Of a stretch of 64,000 nt of DNA, positions 1-9,376 are shown piece by piece. The notes under the pieces were generated by a model. The model searched no databases. It saw only the letters and a program-made list of their open reading frames with translations, and was not told the origin of the DNA. Position 1 is the first letter of the stretch. Each line of letters starts with the position of its first letter. The stretch comes from Streptomyces sp. Y2F8-2 (GTDB lineage Bacteria; Actinomycetota; Actinomycetes; Streptomycetales; Streptomycetaceae): the NCBI RefSeq assembly GCF_014905555.1, contig NZ_BNGS01000001.1, positions 434,001 to 498,000 of the forward strand. The letters run 5' to 3'. A program made the translations under genes and the position numbers.

Positions 1-1932
<1,932 letters not shown>

Positions 1933-2063
1933 TCATCGTGGTGGGTGTGACCTGTTATGGCCTGTTGAGTCCTGATGGGAGGGAGGAATTCCGGGGGCTG
2001 CAGGGAGATTCCGTGAGGGAGATCTGCATAATTTCTGGGATTCGGCGGGGAGGGGACCCACGC

Positions 2064-3104
2064 GTGAACGGACCGAACGGACAGGCCTGTCCGCAGTGCG
2101 CGGCACCGCGACGAGGGGACGGCACACCGTCGTGCGGATGCACCCGGCGGGCGGCCGAGGCACTCCAGGAGGCGCGCACGGCGGAGGCGGCAGCGGCGGA
2201 GGACTTCGACCCGCTGCGCATCAGGCCGTATGTGGAGCTGGGGGACGAGACGGTACGGCTGGGCGCGGTACCGGAGGAGCCGGGCGCGACGGTACGACCG
2301 GGCGCGGTACCGGAGGAGCCGGACGCGACGGTACGACCGGGCGCGGTACCGGAGGAGCCGGACGCGACGGTACGACCGGGCGCCGTATCGGACGAGCCGG
2401 ACGCGACGGTGCGGTCGGCTGCCGTACCGGAGGTGACGACGGCTCTCCCGGCCGTGCCCCACGTGGAGGACCGGGCCGCCGTGCCCGCGGACGCCGAGCT
2501 GCGGCCCCGGCGCCTGCGGCGCGCTGTCCTGCTGGCCACCGGGGGTGCGATGGTCGCGGTCGTGGCGGCGGCAGGTTACGCGAGCGGGCTGTTCTCCTAC
2601 GACCCTCCGAAGCGGGACGGTGCGCTGCCGCAGGAGATACGGGCGAGCGTGCCGGAGGCGTCGTCGCCGGCCGGTACGTCGGCGCCGGCCGCAACGGTGT
2701 CCGCGGCGGCGCCCCCGCCGAGCAGGAAGCCCTCGCCGAGTACGAGCCCGTCGCCGTCGCCGTCACCGTCGAGCCCGTCCCCCACGCCGTCCACGTCGCC
2801 GACCCCGAGCGGCACACCGACGACCGCACCGCCCACCGCGACGGCGTCCCCGGGCACGCACGCCCAGCCCCAGCGCAGCGCCTCCGTCCTCCGCCCCGGC
2901 GACGAGGGCCCGGAGGTCAGGGAACTGCAGCTCCGCCTGCGTCAACTGGGCCTGTACCTGGGCCCCGCGAACGGCACCTACGACGCCCAGGTGGAGAGCG
3001 CGGTCCGCAACTACCAGCTCAGCCGGGGCATCACACAGGACGAGCCGGGGGTGTACGGCGCGGCAACGAGAGCAAGGCTGGAATCGGAAACGACGCGGCC
3101 GTAG
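2064..3104 (+). CDS. Membrane-anchored peptidoglycan-binding domain protein with N-terminal zinc ribbon
   Basis: Predicted bitopic envelope protein of 346 aa. The N terminus carries a CPQC...CGC cluster that could bind zinc in the cytoplasm. Next is a run of 13-residue repeats (ATVRPGAVPEEPD type). One TM helix follows (around residues 165-185), then a Ser/Pro/Thr-rich spacer typical of cell-wall-spanning linkers. The C terminus is a PG_binding_1 domain of about 70 residues (LRPGDEGPEVRELQLRLRQLG). The GTG start was chosen because GGGGAGGGGACC lies just upstream; the reading frame stays open further 5' but without ribosome-binding sites. The layout resembles the SCO2400-like gene at 61.1 kb. 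The function of the cytoplasmic half is unknown. Confidence 0.85.
   Translation: MNGPNGQACPQCAAPRRGDGTPSCGCTRRAAEALQEARTAEAAAAEDFDPLRIRPYVELGDETVRLGAVPEEPGATVRPGAVPEEPDATVRPGAVPEEPDATVRPGAVSDEPDATVRSAAVPEVTTALPAVPHVEDRAAVPADAELRPRRLRRAVLLATGGAMVAVVAAAGYASGLFSYDPPKRDGALPQEIRASVPEASSPAGTSAPAATVSAAAPPPSRKPSPSTSPSPSPSPSSPSPTPSTSPTPSGTPTTAPPTATASPGTHAQPQRSASVLRPGDEGPEVRELQLRLRQLGLYLGPANGTYDAQVESAVRNYQLSRGITQDEPGVYGAATRARLESETTRP
2247..2438 (+). repeat. In-frame 39-bp tandem repeat, about 5 units
   Basis: Units begin near 2247, 2286, 2325, 2364 and 2403. The middle units are nearly identical and the outer ones are diverged. Each encodes 13 residues, so copy number can change without a frameshift. 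It lies between the zinc ribbon and the TM helix of the host protein. Confidence 0.9.
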
Positions 3105-3165
3105 TCCACGGCTTCCGCCGCGAGGCCGGGCCCCGTCGTCGCAACTCCCGTGCGCGAGCGGACCG

Positions 3166-3825
3166 TCAGGCGAGGTGGAGCCGTATCGTGCCGTCCCCGG
3201 CGGTGTCCACCCGCACCCCGGTCAGGTCCGGCACCAGCGCGTCCGGTCCGTGCAGCCCCGCGCGGGGGCCGACCCCCACCACCCGCATCCCCGCGGCGCG
3301 TCCCGCCGCGATGCCCGCGCCCGAGTCCTCGAAGACCACGCAGTCCTCCGGGGCCACGCCCAGTTCCGCGGCGCCTTTCAGGAAGCCCTCGGGGTCGGGC
3401 TTGCTCGCACCGACCGACTCGGCGGTGATCCGTACCGGCGGCAGTTCCAGACCCGCCGCCGCCATCCTCGCGGTCGACAGGGCCACGTCGGCCGAGGTCA
3501 CGAGCGCGTGCGGCAGCTCCCGCAGCGAGTCCAGGAACTCCCGGGCCCCGGGGATCGCCACGACCCCGTCCATGTCCGACGTCTCCTCGGCGAGCATGCG
3601 GGCATTGTCCGCCAGGTTCTGCTCGACGGGCCGGTCGGGCAGCAGCAGCGCCATCGAGGCGTGACCCTGCCGCCCGTGCACCACCTTCATCACCTCGTCG
3701 CCGTTCAGACCTTGCCGGTCGGCCCAGCGGCGCCAGATCCGCTCCACGACGGCGTCGGAGTTGACGAGGGTGCCGTCCATGTCCAGCAGGAGGGCGCGGG
3801 CGGTGAGCACGGTGGTGGCCGTCAT
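3166..3825 (-). CDS. HAD-superfamily phosphatase / phosphosugar mutase-like hydrolase
   Basis: Cytoplasmic Mg2+-dependent HAD hydrolase of 219 aa, beta-phosphoglucomutase/DOG1-like subgroup. Motif I is DMDGTLVNSD with the nucleophile Asp. The C1 cap follows directly, as expected for the subgroup. Motif II is in LVTSADV, motif III is the Lys of KPDPEGF, and motif IV is VVFEDSGAG. Probable substrate is a small sugar phosphate or polyol phosphate, but this is family inference. The ATG at MTATTVL was chosen because TTGGAG lies 6 nt upstream; an in-frame ATG 18 codons further upstream lacks a site. It converges on the zinc-ribbon/PG-binding gene. Confidence 0.92.
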   Translation of the reverse strand: MTATTVLTARALLLDMDGTLVNSDAVVERIWRRWADRQGLNGDEVMKVVHGRQGHASMALLLPDRPVEQNLADNARMLAEETSDMDGVVAIPGAREFLDSLRELPHALVTSADVALSTARMAAAGLELPPVRITAESVGASKPDPEGFLKGAAELGVAPEDCVVFEDSGAGIAAGRAAGMRVVGVGPRAGLHGPDALVPDLTGVRVDTAGDGTIRLHLA

Positions 3826-4024
3826 CGGCAGCTCCAAGACACGGCGGAGGGGCCGCGCGTGCGGGCCCCGCAGGGACAAGGCGGCCCCGCCCGCCGGTCA
3901 GGGGTAACGGGCGGGAGCCACTTTGTTCCTACACGGTACAAAACCCGGCGGGATCCCGCCACCGCTCCCACGAAGACGTCACCAGCCGTTCGCCGCCCGG
4001 CCACCCCCGCCGGGCCCGTCGGCG

Positions 4025-4606
4025 TCACCGGGCCACGGCCTCGTACAGGCTCCACGCCCCGAGCGCCAGCATCACCAGCGCCGCGATCTTCGTGATCAGT
4101 CCCAGCGGCACCCGCTTCATCAGCGCCTTGCCGCCCACGATGCCGAGTCCCGCGACCGCCCACAGCCCGAGCACCGCGCCGAGACCCACGGACAGCGGGT
4201 CGTCGTAACGGGCCGCGAGGTTCGCCGTCATGATCTGGGTCAGGTCGCCGAACTCCGCGACCAGGATGAGCATGAAGCCCGTTCCGGCCACCTTCCAGAA
4301 GGACTGGTCCTCCGGCTTGCGGATCTCCTCCTCCCCGTCCCCCTTCTTCAGCAGCAGCATCGCCGCGCCGCCCAGGAAGAGCACACCCGTCAGCGCGTGC
4401 ACGAGCCGCTGCGGCAGCAGGGTCAGCGCGCTGCCCGCCGCGACGGCGAGCACGACGTGCAGCGTGAAGGCGGCGGCGACGCCCGCGAAGACGTAGGAGG
4501 CGCGGTACCGAGTGCCGAGGACGAGTCCGGCGAGGGCCGTCTTGTCCGGCAGTTCGGCCAGGAAGATGACACCGAAGACGAGCGCCAGGACGGTGATGCT
4601 GATCAA
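4025..4606 (-). CDS. TMEM165/GDT1 (UPF0016) family Mn2+/Ca2+ transporter
   Basis: Inner-membrane cation transporter of 193 aa, probably a manganese exporter/antiporter. Two homologous three-helix halves each carry the family signature, here ELPDKT near residue 18 and EFGDLTQ near residue 118. The acidic and hydroxyl residues of these motifs form the cation pathway in the family. The second signature has Leu where Lys/Arg is most common. The halves are joined by a charged loop (KKGDGEEEIRKPED). The 5' leader contains a yybP-ykoY manganese riboswitch, which supports a manganese role. Confidence 0.93.
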   Translation of the reverse strand: MISITVLALVFGVIFLAELPDKTALAGLVLGTRYRASYVFAGVAAAFTLHVVLAVAAGSALTLLPQRLVHALTGVLFLGGAAMLLLKKGDGEEEIRKPEDQSFWKVAGTGFMLILVAEFGDLTQIMTANLAARYDDPLSVGLGAVLGLWAVAGLGIVGGKALMKRVPLGLITKIAALVMLALGAWSLYEAVAR

Positions 4607-4704
4607 GGTTCCTCAATCGGTCGGGGCCGCCCCACCGAGAGTGCTGTGAACGCTTCGACACCTCGGCACGGCAGCACACGGATCGCCCGCTGCCGTACGG
4701 CACG

Positions 4705-4826
4705 GGCGTGCACTGCTTGCCGAAGGTCTCGCTGGCCGACCCCTGATCGAGGTCCGCCTCCGGGCGCCGGCTCAGCGGAGCTGAGCAGTGTGTCGACGGT
4801 CCGGCGAAGAGCTACTCCCCTTCTGC
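4705..4826 (-). promoter_or_regulatory. yybP-ykoY manganese riboswitch
   Basis: The leader RNA of the GDT1-family gene has the conserved landmarks of this class in order. The 5' motif is AAGGGGAGTAGC, then GACCGTCGACACACT, then a GC hairpin, and finally GCGAGACCTTCGGC, which matches the L3 loop that contacts Mn2+ together with L1. About 100 nt of expression platform separate the aptamer from the start codon. In this class Mn2+ binding usually turns on expression of manganese exporters. Exact 5' and 3' limits are approximate. The match is by eye. Confidence 0.85.
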
Positions 4827-5015
4827 GCCGCCCATCGTACGGGACGGGACAACCCACACCAAAGGGCGCCGGTCACACCGCCGGCTCCGCCGCACCCCTT
4901 GTCGTGTCATGTCCGCGTCATTAGCTTCTTACCAAACACACACCTGGAGGCAACACTCCCCCGCGAGCATTCCCTCGCTCGCACCTCAACACCCCCACAC
5001 GACAAGGAAGTTGGC

Positions 5016-5660
5016 ATGCCCAAGGTCTACGCGCGTCGACGCGTCAGCATACTCGCCGCTCTTACCGGCCTCATAGCCTGCGTCGGCCTCTTCAACGGTC
5101 CGACCGCCTCCGCCGCCCTCCCCACCCCGGTCAGCGCCGCCACCGCCCGCAGCTACCTCGCCTCGCTCACGGTGGCCACCGAGAACCGCACCGGCTACAG
5201 CCGCGACCTCTTCCCGACCTGGATCACCATCAGCGGCACCTGCAACACCCGCGAGTACATCCTCAAGCGCGACGGCTCCAACGTCGTCACCGACTCCTCC
5301 TGCGCCGCCACCAGCGGCAGCTGGTACTCCCCGTACGACGGCGCGACCTGGTACGCCGCCTCCGACGTCGACATCGACCACCTGGTCCCGCTCGCCGAGG
5401 CCTGGGACTCCGGCGCGAGCAAGTGGACGACGTCCCAGCGCCAGGCCTTCGCCAACGACATCACCCGTCCGCAGCTCCTCGCCGTCACCGACAACGTCAA
5501 CCAGGCAAAAGGCGACCAGGACCCGGCCACCTGGGTTCCGTCCCGGTCGTCGTACGTCTGCACCTACGTCCGCGCCTGGGTGCAGGTGAAGTACTACTAC
5601 GACCTCTCCGTCGACTCCGCCGAGAAGAGCGCGCTGCAGAACTACCTCGCGAGTTGCTGA
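5016..5660 (+). CDS. Secreted HNH-family endonuclease
   Basis: Exported nuclease of 214 aa. There is a signal peptide with a KVYARRR n-region, a hydrophobic core and an ASA-type cleavage site near residue 33. The catalytic ββα-metal site is in SDVDIDHLVPLAEAWDSGA, where the DH pair is the metal/catalytic signature of the DUF1524/HNH group. The partner Asn is in DNVNQAKGDQDPATW. Two Cys pairs suggest disulfides. Streptomycetes secrete several such enzymes for nucleotide scavenging. The ATG was chosen from AAGGAAG 5 nt upstream; the frame is open further 5' but without a site or signal peptide. Confidence 0.92.
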   Translation: MPKVYARRRVSILAALTGLIACVGLFNGPTASAALPTPVSAATARSYLASLTVATENRTGYSRDLFPTWITISGTCNTREYILKRDGSNVVTDSSCAATSGSWYSPYDGATWYAASDVDIDHLVPLAEAWDSGASKWTTSQRQAFANDITRPQLLAVTDNVNQAKGDQDPATWVPSRSSYVCTYVRAWVQVKYYYDLSVDSAEKSALQNYLASC

Positions 5661-5755
5661 GCCGCCCCGCGGGCCCCGAGCCCGGCGGGCCCGCCGACGC
5701 GCCGGGGACGCGGAACCACCGCCCCGCCCCCGGCCGCGCCGCGCGGGCGACCCGC

Positions 5756-5797
5756 GGTTCGGCGAGCGGCTCGGCGAGCGGTTCCGCGAGCGGTTCG
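5756..5797. repeat. 12-bp tandem repeat (3.5 units) in the gap before the iron box
   Basis: Three and a half copies of a GGTTCGGCGAGC-like unit follow the nuclease gene. No gene is seen in 5661-5996. The rest of that gap holds GC-rich spacer and the iron box. Confidence 0.6.
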
Positions 5798-5907
5798 ACC
5801 TGATCTGTCGTCAGAACCCTTCAGCTGCCTGCTCGTTGAGGAACGCAATCGCGACAGGATGCGAAACGGATCAGCCATCGACCGGATGTTGAACTTGCAA
5901 GTATTGA

Positions 5908-5926
5908 TTAGGCCTGCCTAACCTGT
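5908..5926 (+). promoter_or_regulatory. Candidate iron box (DmdR/IdeR/DtxR operator)
   Basis: TTAGGCCTGCCTAACCTGT matches the actinobacterial iron-box consensus TTAGGTTAGGCTAACCTAA at 13 of 19 positions. It contains the inverted arms TTAGGC and GCCTAA. It lies about 70 nt upstream of the DoxX start codon, where a promoter is expected. Repression under iron sufficiency is inferred. Confidence 0.6.
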
Positions 5927-5996
5927 GGGCTCACTCGGTTTCCGTCCCCCAGACCGGTCCGTTCGCGGACCGGACAAGACCGAAGGAGCCCCCCAC

Positions 5997-6449
5997 ATGA
6001 CCGCACGCCTCAACCGGGCGCAGCCCTACGCCCTCGGACTGTTCCGCATCGTCGTCGGCCTGCTCTTCGCCTGCCACGGCGCCGCCTCACTGTTCGGCGT
6101 CCTCGGCGGCGCTGCGGGCACCGACGGCGGCACCGTCCCGACCGGGACCTGGCCCTTCTGGTACGCCGCGGTGATCCAGCTGGTCGCCGGCGCCCTGATC
6201 CTGGTCGGCCTCGGCACCCGGGGTGCCGCGTTCATAGCGTCCGGCTCGATGGCGTACGCGTACTTCGACGTGCACCAGTCCCACGCCCTGTGGCCGATCC
6301 AGAACGGCGGCGAGCTGCCGGTGCTGTTCTGCTGGGCCTTCCTCCTGCTGGTCTTCACCGGCTCCGGGGCGCTCGGCCTGGACCGCCTGTTCGCCTCCCG
6401 GTCGGCGGCCGGCGAGAAGGAGCGGGCTTCGGAGCCCGTCGCGGCCTGA
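5997..6449 (+). CDS. DoxX-family membrane protein
   Basis: Small inner-membrane protein of 150 aa with four predicted TM helices. The first helix ends in the family pattern GLLFACHGAASLF. A conserved WPIQNGGELPVLFCWAF segment precedes the last helix. In mycobacteria, DoxX works in a membrane complex with SodA and SseA against oxidative stress; whether this paralogue does so is unknown. The start has GAAGGAG at 9 nt. An iron box upstream and a strong terminator downstream suggest a single-gene iron-responsive transcript. Confidence 0.88.
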   Translation: MTARLNRAQPYALGLFRIVVGLLFACHGAASLFGVLGGAAGTDGGTVPTGTWPFWYAAVIQLVAGALILVGLGTRGAAFIASGSMAYAYFDVHQSHALWPIQNGGELPVLFCWAFLLLVFTGSGALGLDRLFASRSAAGEKERASEPVAA

Positions 6450-6466
6450 CCGAGTTCCGTACGGAC

Positions 6467-6492
6467 GGCGGCGCCCGCTTGCGGGCGCCGCC
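6467..6492 (+). terminator. Hairpin terminator after the DoxX gene
   Basis: Perfect 12-bp arms GGCGGCGCCCGC and GCGGGCGCCGCC with a 2-nt loop, 17 nt after the stop codon. It has no U-tract, as is normal in Streptomyces. Confidence 0.8.
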
Positions 6493-6497
6493 GGCGT

Positions 6498-6606
6498 GTC
6501 CGGCGTGTCCGGCCTGTCCGGCCTGTCCGGCCTGTCCGGCCTGTCCGGCCTGTCCGGCGTGCCGACCTGCCCGGCCTGTCCGGCGTGCCGACCTGCCCGG
6601 CCTGCA
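6498..6606. repeat. 9-bp tandem array plus a duplicated 26-bp unit
   Basis: About seven copies of GTCCGGCCT or GTCCGGCGT are followed by two copies of a 26-bp unit starting GTGCCGACCTGCCCGG at 6559 and 6585. The 6450-6784 gap holds only this array, the terminator before it and the DedA leader. No convincing gene is seen. The array spells Leu-Ser-Gly or Cys-Pro-Ala repeats in different frames, which looks like low-complexity DNA. Confidence 0.85.
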
Positions 6607-6784
6607 CCGCGACCGCTTCGGGTGTCGTCCAACGGGTGCGGGCGACCGCCTCACCAGCCCCCTGAGCACCGCCAGTCACACCGGCCGCGTACGCTGTACG
6701 GCTGTCGAAGGCCGCCGGCTGCCGCTCCCCCGCCACATCGCGGCACGTGGTCGCCGTTGGGGAGTCGTACGGGGAGTTCCGGTG

Positions 6785-7381
6785 ATGGAGAGCGTGGGGT
6801 CGCTGGCCGGTGGCCCCTGGATCTACCCCGTGGTGGCCGTGTCGGTCCTGCTGGACGTCTTCCTGCCGCTGCTGCCGAGCGGCGTGCTGGTGATCACGGC
6901 GGCCACGGCGGCGGCCGCCGGTTCCGCCGTCGCGCGGACACCGGACATCGTCGGGCTCACGCTGTGCGCGGCCACGGCATCGGTCCTCGGCGACCTGGTG
7001 GCGTACGGCGTGGCCTGGCGCGGCGGTGAGCGTCTGGACCGCGCCATCGCCCGCTCCCGCCGCCTGCGGCACGCACAGGAACGCCTCGGTGCGGCACTCG
7101 CGCGCGGCGGCGGTGCGCTGGTGATCGTCGCCCGGTTCGCGCCCGCGGGACGCTCACTCGTCTCGCTCGGCGCGGGCGCCGCCCACCGCCGCGCCCGCGA
7201 GTTCCTGCCCTGGTCGGCGCTGGCGGGCATCGCCTGGGCCGTCTACAGCGTGGCCCTCGGCTACCTGGGCGCCCAGTGGCTGGGCGCGAGCTGGCTGGCG
7301 ACCGGTGTCTCGGTGGCGGCCCTGTTCGCGGCGGGTGCGGGCGCGACCCACCTCATGCGCGGCCCGGCGCCGTCGAAGTAG
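6785..7381 (+). CDS. DedA/VTT-domain membrane protein
   Basis: Integral membrane protein of 198 aa in the DedA (SNARE-associated, VTT) family. Members have been implicated in flipping polyprenyl or phosphatidyl lipids and in membrane homeostasis. Visible family features are the re-entrant-like VLLDVFLPLLPSGVLVI segment near residue 20, the RFAPAGRSLVSLGAGAA motif in the middle (the F/YxRFxPxGR signature), and WSALAGIAWAVYSVALGYLGA. The ATG follows GGGGAG at 8 nt. The 3' end overlaps the convergent DUF2277 gene by 29 bp. Confidence 0.88.
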   Translation: MESVGSLAGGPWIYPVVAVSVLLDVFLPLLPSGVLVITAATAAAAGSAVARTPDIVGLTLCAATASVLGDLVAYGVAWRGGERLDRAIARSRRLRHAQERLGAALARGGGALVIVARFAPAGRSLVSLGAGAAHRRAREFLPWSALAGIAWAVYSVALGYLGAQWLGASWLATGVSVAALFAAGAGATHLMRGPAPSK

Positions 7382-7604
7382 CCTGCCGGGGCTGCCCGCC
7401 ACGCACCTCCAGGCCGGCGAGCAGTTCCGCGGTCGCCTCGGCGACCGCGTCCACCGCGTGCTCGAACACCTCGCGGTTGTGGGCGGCCGGGGCGCGGAAC
7501 CCGGAGACCTTGCGCACGAACTGGAGCGCGGCGGCGCGGATCTCCTCCTCCGTGGCCTCTTCGGGCAGGGCGGGCGGGCGGAGCGTCTTGATGCTGCGGC
7601 ACAT
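7353..7604 (-). CDS. DUF2277 family protein
   Basis: Small soluble protein of 83 aa. The start MCRSIKTLRPP and the block LPEEATEEEIRAAALQFVRKVSGFRAP are characteristic of DUF2277. These are found widely in actinobacteria and have no established function. The C-terminal 20 residues overlap the tail of the convergent DedA gene. No cofactor motif is evident beyond the single conserved N-terminal Cys. Confidence 0.9.
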   Translation of the reverse strand: MCRSIKTLRPPALPEEATEEEIRAAALQFVRKVSGFRAPAAHNREVFEHAVDAVAEATAELLAGLEVRGGQPRQATSTAPGRA

Positions 7605-7662
7605 GACTCCAGTGTGGCCTGCCCGCCCCGCTGGGCGAGAAGGGTTTCCGCTTCCGCCGGCG

Positions 7663-8250
7663 TCAGACCGCGTGCGTCTTGGCCAGCAGCTCCAGGACCT
7701 CGGCCGTCGTGCCGGACTCGCCCAGGCGCGGGAAGATCCGCTCGAGGCTGTTCCGGTGCGCCTCCGGGGAGGCGTCGGCCATGGCGTCGGTGGCCAGCGT
7801 GACGTGGTAGCCGTGCTCGTACGCGGCCCGTGCGGTGGACTCCACGCCGATGCTGGTGGCGATGCCGGTCAGCACGATCTGGGTGACGCCGCGGCGGCGC
7901 AGCTGGACGTCGAGGTCGGTGCCGTGGAAGGCGCCCCAGTTGTGCTTGGTGACGTGGACGTCGCCGGGGTGGCCGGCGAGTTCGTCGACGACGAGGTCCC
8001 AGCCCTCGGAGAAGGCGCGGGCGCCGCGCTGCTGGTCGGTGCGTCCGGGGACGGCGTCGGAGCCGTCGGCGGCGAAGGAGACCCGGACCAGGACCACCGG
8101 CAGGTTCCGGGCCCGGAACGCGTCCGCGAGCTCGACGGTGCGGGCGACCACCTCGGAGCCGGTGTGGGGCTGGGTGGGCATCCCCACGATGCCGTTCTGG
8201 AGGTCGATCACGACGAGGGCGGTGCGCGGGTCGAGCGTGGTGAGAGCCAT
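7663..8250 (-). CDS. Isochorismatase-like hydrolase lacking the catalytic cysteine
   Basis: Cytoplasmic α/β enzyme of 195 aa in the isochorismatase/cysteine-hydrolase superfamily. Asp16 (VVIDLQNG) and Lys102 (VTKHNWGAF) of the usual catalytic triad are present, as is the cis-peptide region TGIATS. The nucleophile position is Gly135 (SIGVESTARAA) where amidohydrolases have Cys. True isochorismatases such as EntB and PhzD also have Gly here and cleave a vinyl ether without a nucleophile. So amidase activity is unlikely and a vinyl-ether or unknown hydrolysis is more plausible. It lies 114 bp downstream of a MarR gene on the same strand, with its own AAAGG site. Confidence 0.88.
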   Translation of the reverse strand: MALTTLDPRTALVVIDLQNGIVGMPTQPHTGSEVVARTVELADAFRARNLPVVLVRVSFAADGSDAVPGRTDQQRGARAFSEGWDLVVDELAGHPGDVHVTKHNWGAFHGTDLDVQLRRRGVTQIVLTGIATSIGVESTARAAYEHGYHVTLATDAMADASPEAHRNSLERIFPRLGESGTTAEVLELLAKTHAV

Positions 8251-8364
8251 GGTCAGGCCTTTCGCGTGGTGGGGGTGGAAGCGGGCAGGGAGCGGTCGGG
8301 CGGGGCCGGCGGCACGGGCAGGACGGATCCCGCCGATCCCGCCGTCATGAACGGAGTTCCGGCA

Positions 8365-8814
8365 TCACGGCTGGGTCAGCCGTTCCAGGAGGGAGAGCGC
8401 GGCGAGGACGGTCTGCCGCTCCTCCTCGCTGTAGCGGTCCTGCAGGGCGCGGGCGAGCCACTCCTGCCGGGCCTGCCGGTCGCCCTCGACGCGCTCCCGG
8501 CCGGCCTCGGTGAGGGTGACCAACTGGCGGCGGCCGTCGTCGGGGTCGGGGCTGCGCCGGATCAGGCCGTGCTGTTCGAGGACGGCGAGGGTGGCGGCCA
8601 TCGACTGCGGCCTCACACCCTCGGCGGACGCCAGGGTGCTGGCAGTGGCGGCACCGCCCTTGCCGACCAGGGTGAGCGCGGACACCTGGGAGGGTGTCAG
8701 GTCGTCGTCCCCGGCCACCTCGCGTATACGTCGCCGCAGTCGGCTGACGACCACCCGCAGATCACGCGCCGCACGGGCGGCGGACTCGGAGACGCCTTCC
8801 GGGTTGTGGTCCAT
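8365..8814 (-). CDS. MarR-family transcriptional regulator
   Basis: Winged-helix repressor of 149 aa. The recognition part is DLTPSQVSALTLVGKGGAATASTLASAEGVRPQS, and the wing is EQHGLIRRSPDPDDGRRQLVTLTEAG with the conserved DxR pair. N- and C-terminal helices would form the dimer interface. A 20-bp near-perfect palindrome covers its own -35 region, so autorepression is likely. The isochorismatase-like gene downstream is the probable target. There is no Shine-Dalgarno sequence. TAGCGT sits 6 nt before the ATG, so the mRNA is probably leaderless. Confidence 0.93.
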   Translation of the reverse strand: MDHNPEGVSESAARAARDLRVVVSRLRRRIREVAGDDDLTPSQVSALTLVGKGGAATASTLASAEGVRPQSMAATLAVLEQHGLIRRSPDPDDGRRQLVTLTEAGRERVEGDRQARQEWLARALQDRYSEEERQTVLAALSLLERLTQP

Positions 8815-8820
8815 GGGCTC

Positions 8821-8863
8821 ACGCTAGATCCGCCAGGCAAAGCTGTCCAGTTCGAACTGAACA
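8821..8863 (-). promoter_or_regulatory. Promoter and MarR operator of the 8.8 kb regulator
   Basis: On the minus strand the -10 is TAGCGT (8821-8826) and an 18-bp spacer leads to a weak -35 CTGGAC (8845-8850). The palindrome TGTCCAGTTCGAACTGAACA spans 8844-8863. Its core CAGTTCGAACTG is perfect, and outer TGT/ACA arms pair too. A bound dimer would cover the -35. Confidence 0.75.
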
Positions 8864-8989
8864 GGTTTACCTGAAGATTGGCTGAGGCCACATCCCCGGC
8901 CGGCCCGTGATCAACGAGACGGACGTCCGTTCGAGTGAACCGAGGGAAGAGGGTCGCCCCCGAAAATCGAACAGGCGTAGCATTGGCCT

Positions 8990-9340
8990 GTGGCTGCGAG
9001 CTATGAGTTTCCGAGTGACCTCCTGGCCGGCCAGGAGGAGTTGCATCAGGTCCGGGCAGAGCTCCTGGCCCTGCTGAAGCGGCTGCCGTGGTCGGTGGAA
9101 CCGCTGGACGGATTCAGCGACGACGCCGGCTGGCGCAAGGTGGAGCGCCCCGCCTCCCCGGGTTGGACCCAGGACGAACAGGCGGAGGTGGAAAAGCTCC
9201 GCCGGCGCGAGCGGGAACTCGCGGTGTTCGTCTCCTGCCACCGCTTCTGGGACGAGGTGGCGACCGAGGACAGGATGGACGCACGGACGCGCCTGAAGCA
9301 CGTGCACGAGGACGAGAGGAACGAGCAGAAGGAGAACTGA
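8990..9340 (+). CDS. Conserved hypothetical protein, small charged
   Basis: Soluble 116-aa protein without a recognised domain. It is rich in Glu, Arg and Trp, with a predicted helix-rich middle (DEQAEVEKLRRRERELAVF) that could form a coiled coil. Start is GTG with no Shine-Dalgarno site; TAGCAT lies 6 nt upstream, consistent with a leaderless transcript. Its codon use (G/C third positions) fits a real gene and a strong terminator follows directly. Function not assigned. Confidence 0.75.
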   Translation: MAASYEFPSDLLAGQEELHQVRAELLALLKRLPWSVEPLDGFSDDAGWRKVERPASPGWTQDEQAEVEKLRRRERELAVFVSCHRFWDEVATEDRMDARTRLKHVHEDERNEQKEN

Positions 9341-9343
9341 ACG

Positions 9344-9376
9344 CGAAGACCCCGGCGGAAGCGGCCGGGGTCTTCG
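9344..9376 (+). terminator. Hairpin terminator
   Basis: Perfect 13-bp arms CGAAGACCCCGGC and GCCGGGGTCTTCG with a 7-nt loop, starting 3 nt after the stop codon. Confidence 0.85.

Noticed and set aside
3923..3961. TTTGT...ACAAA inverted repeat and GGCGGGATCCCGCC palindrome near the HAD and GDT1 genes
   Set aside because: Suggestive of an operator and a hairpin, but short arms and no matching regulator or placement rule; not enough to call.
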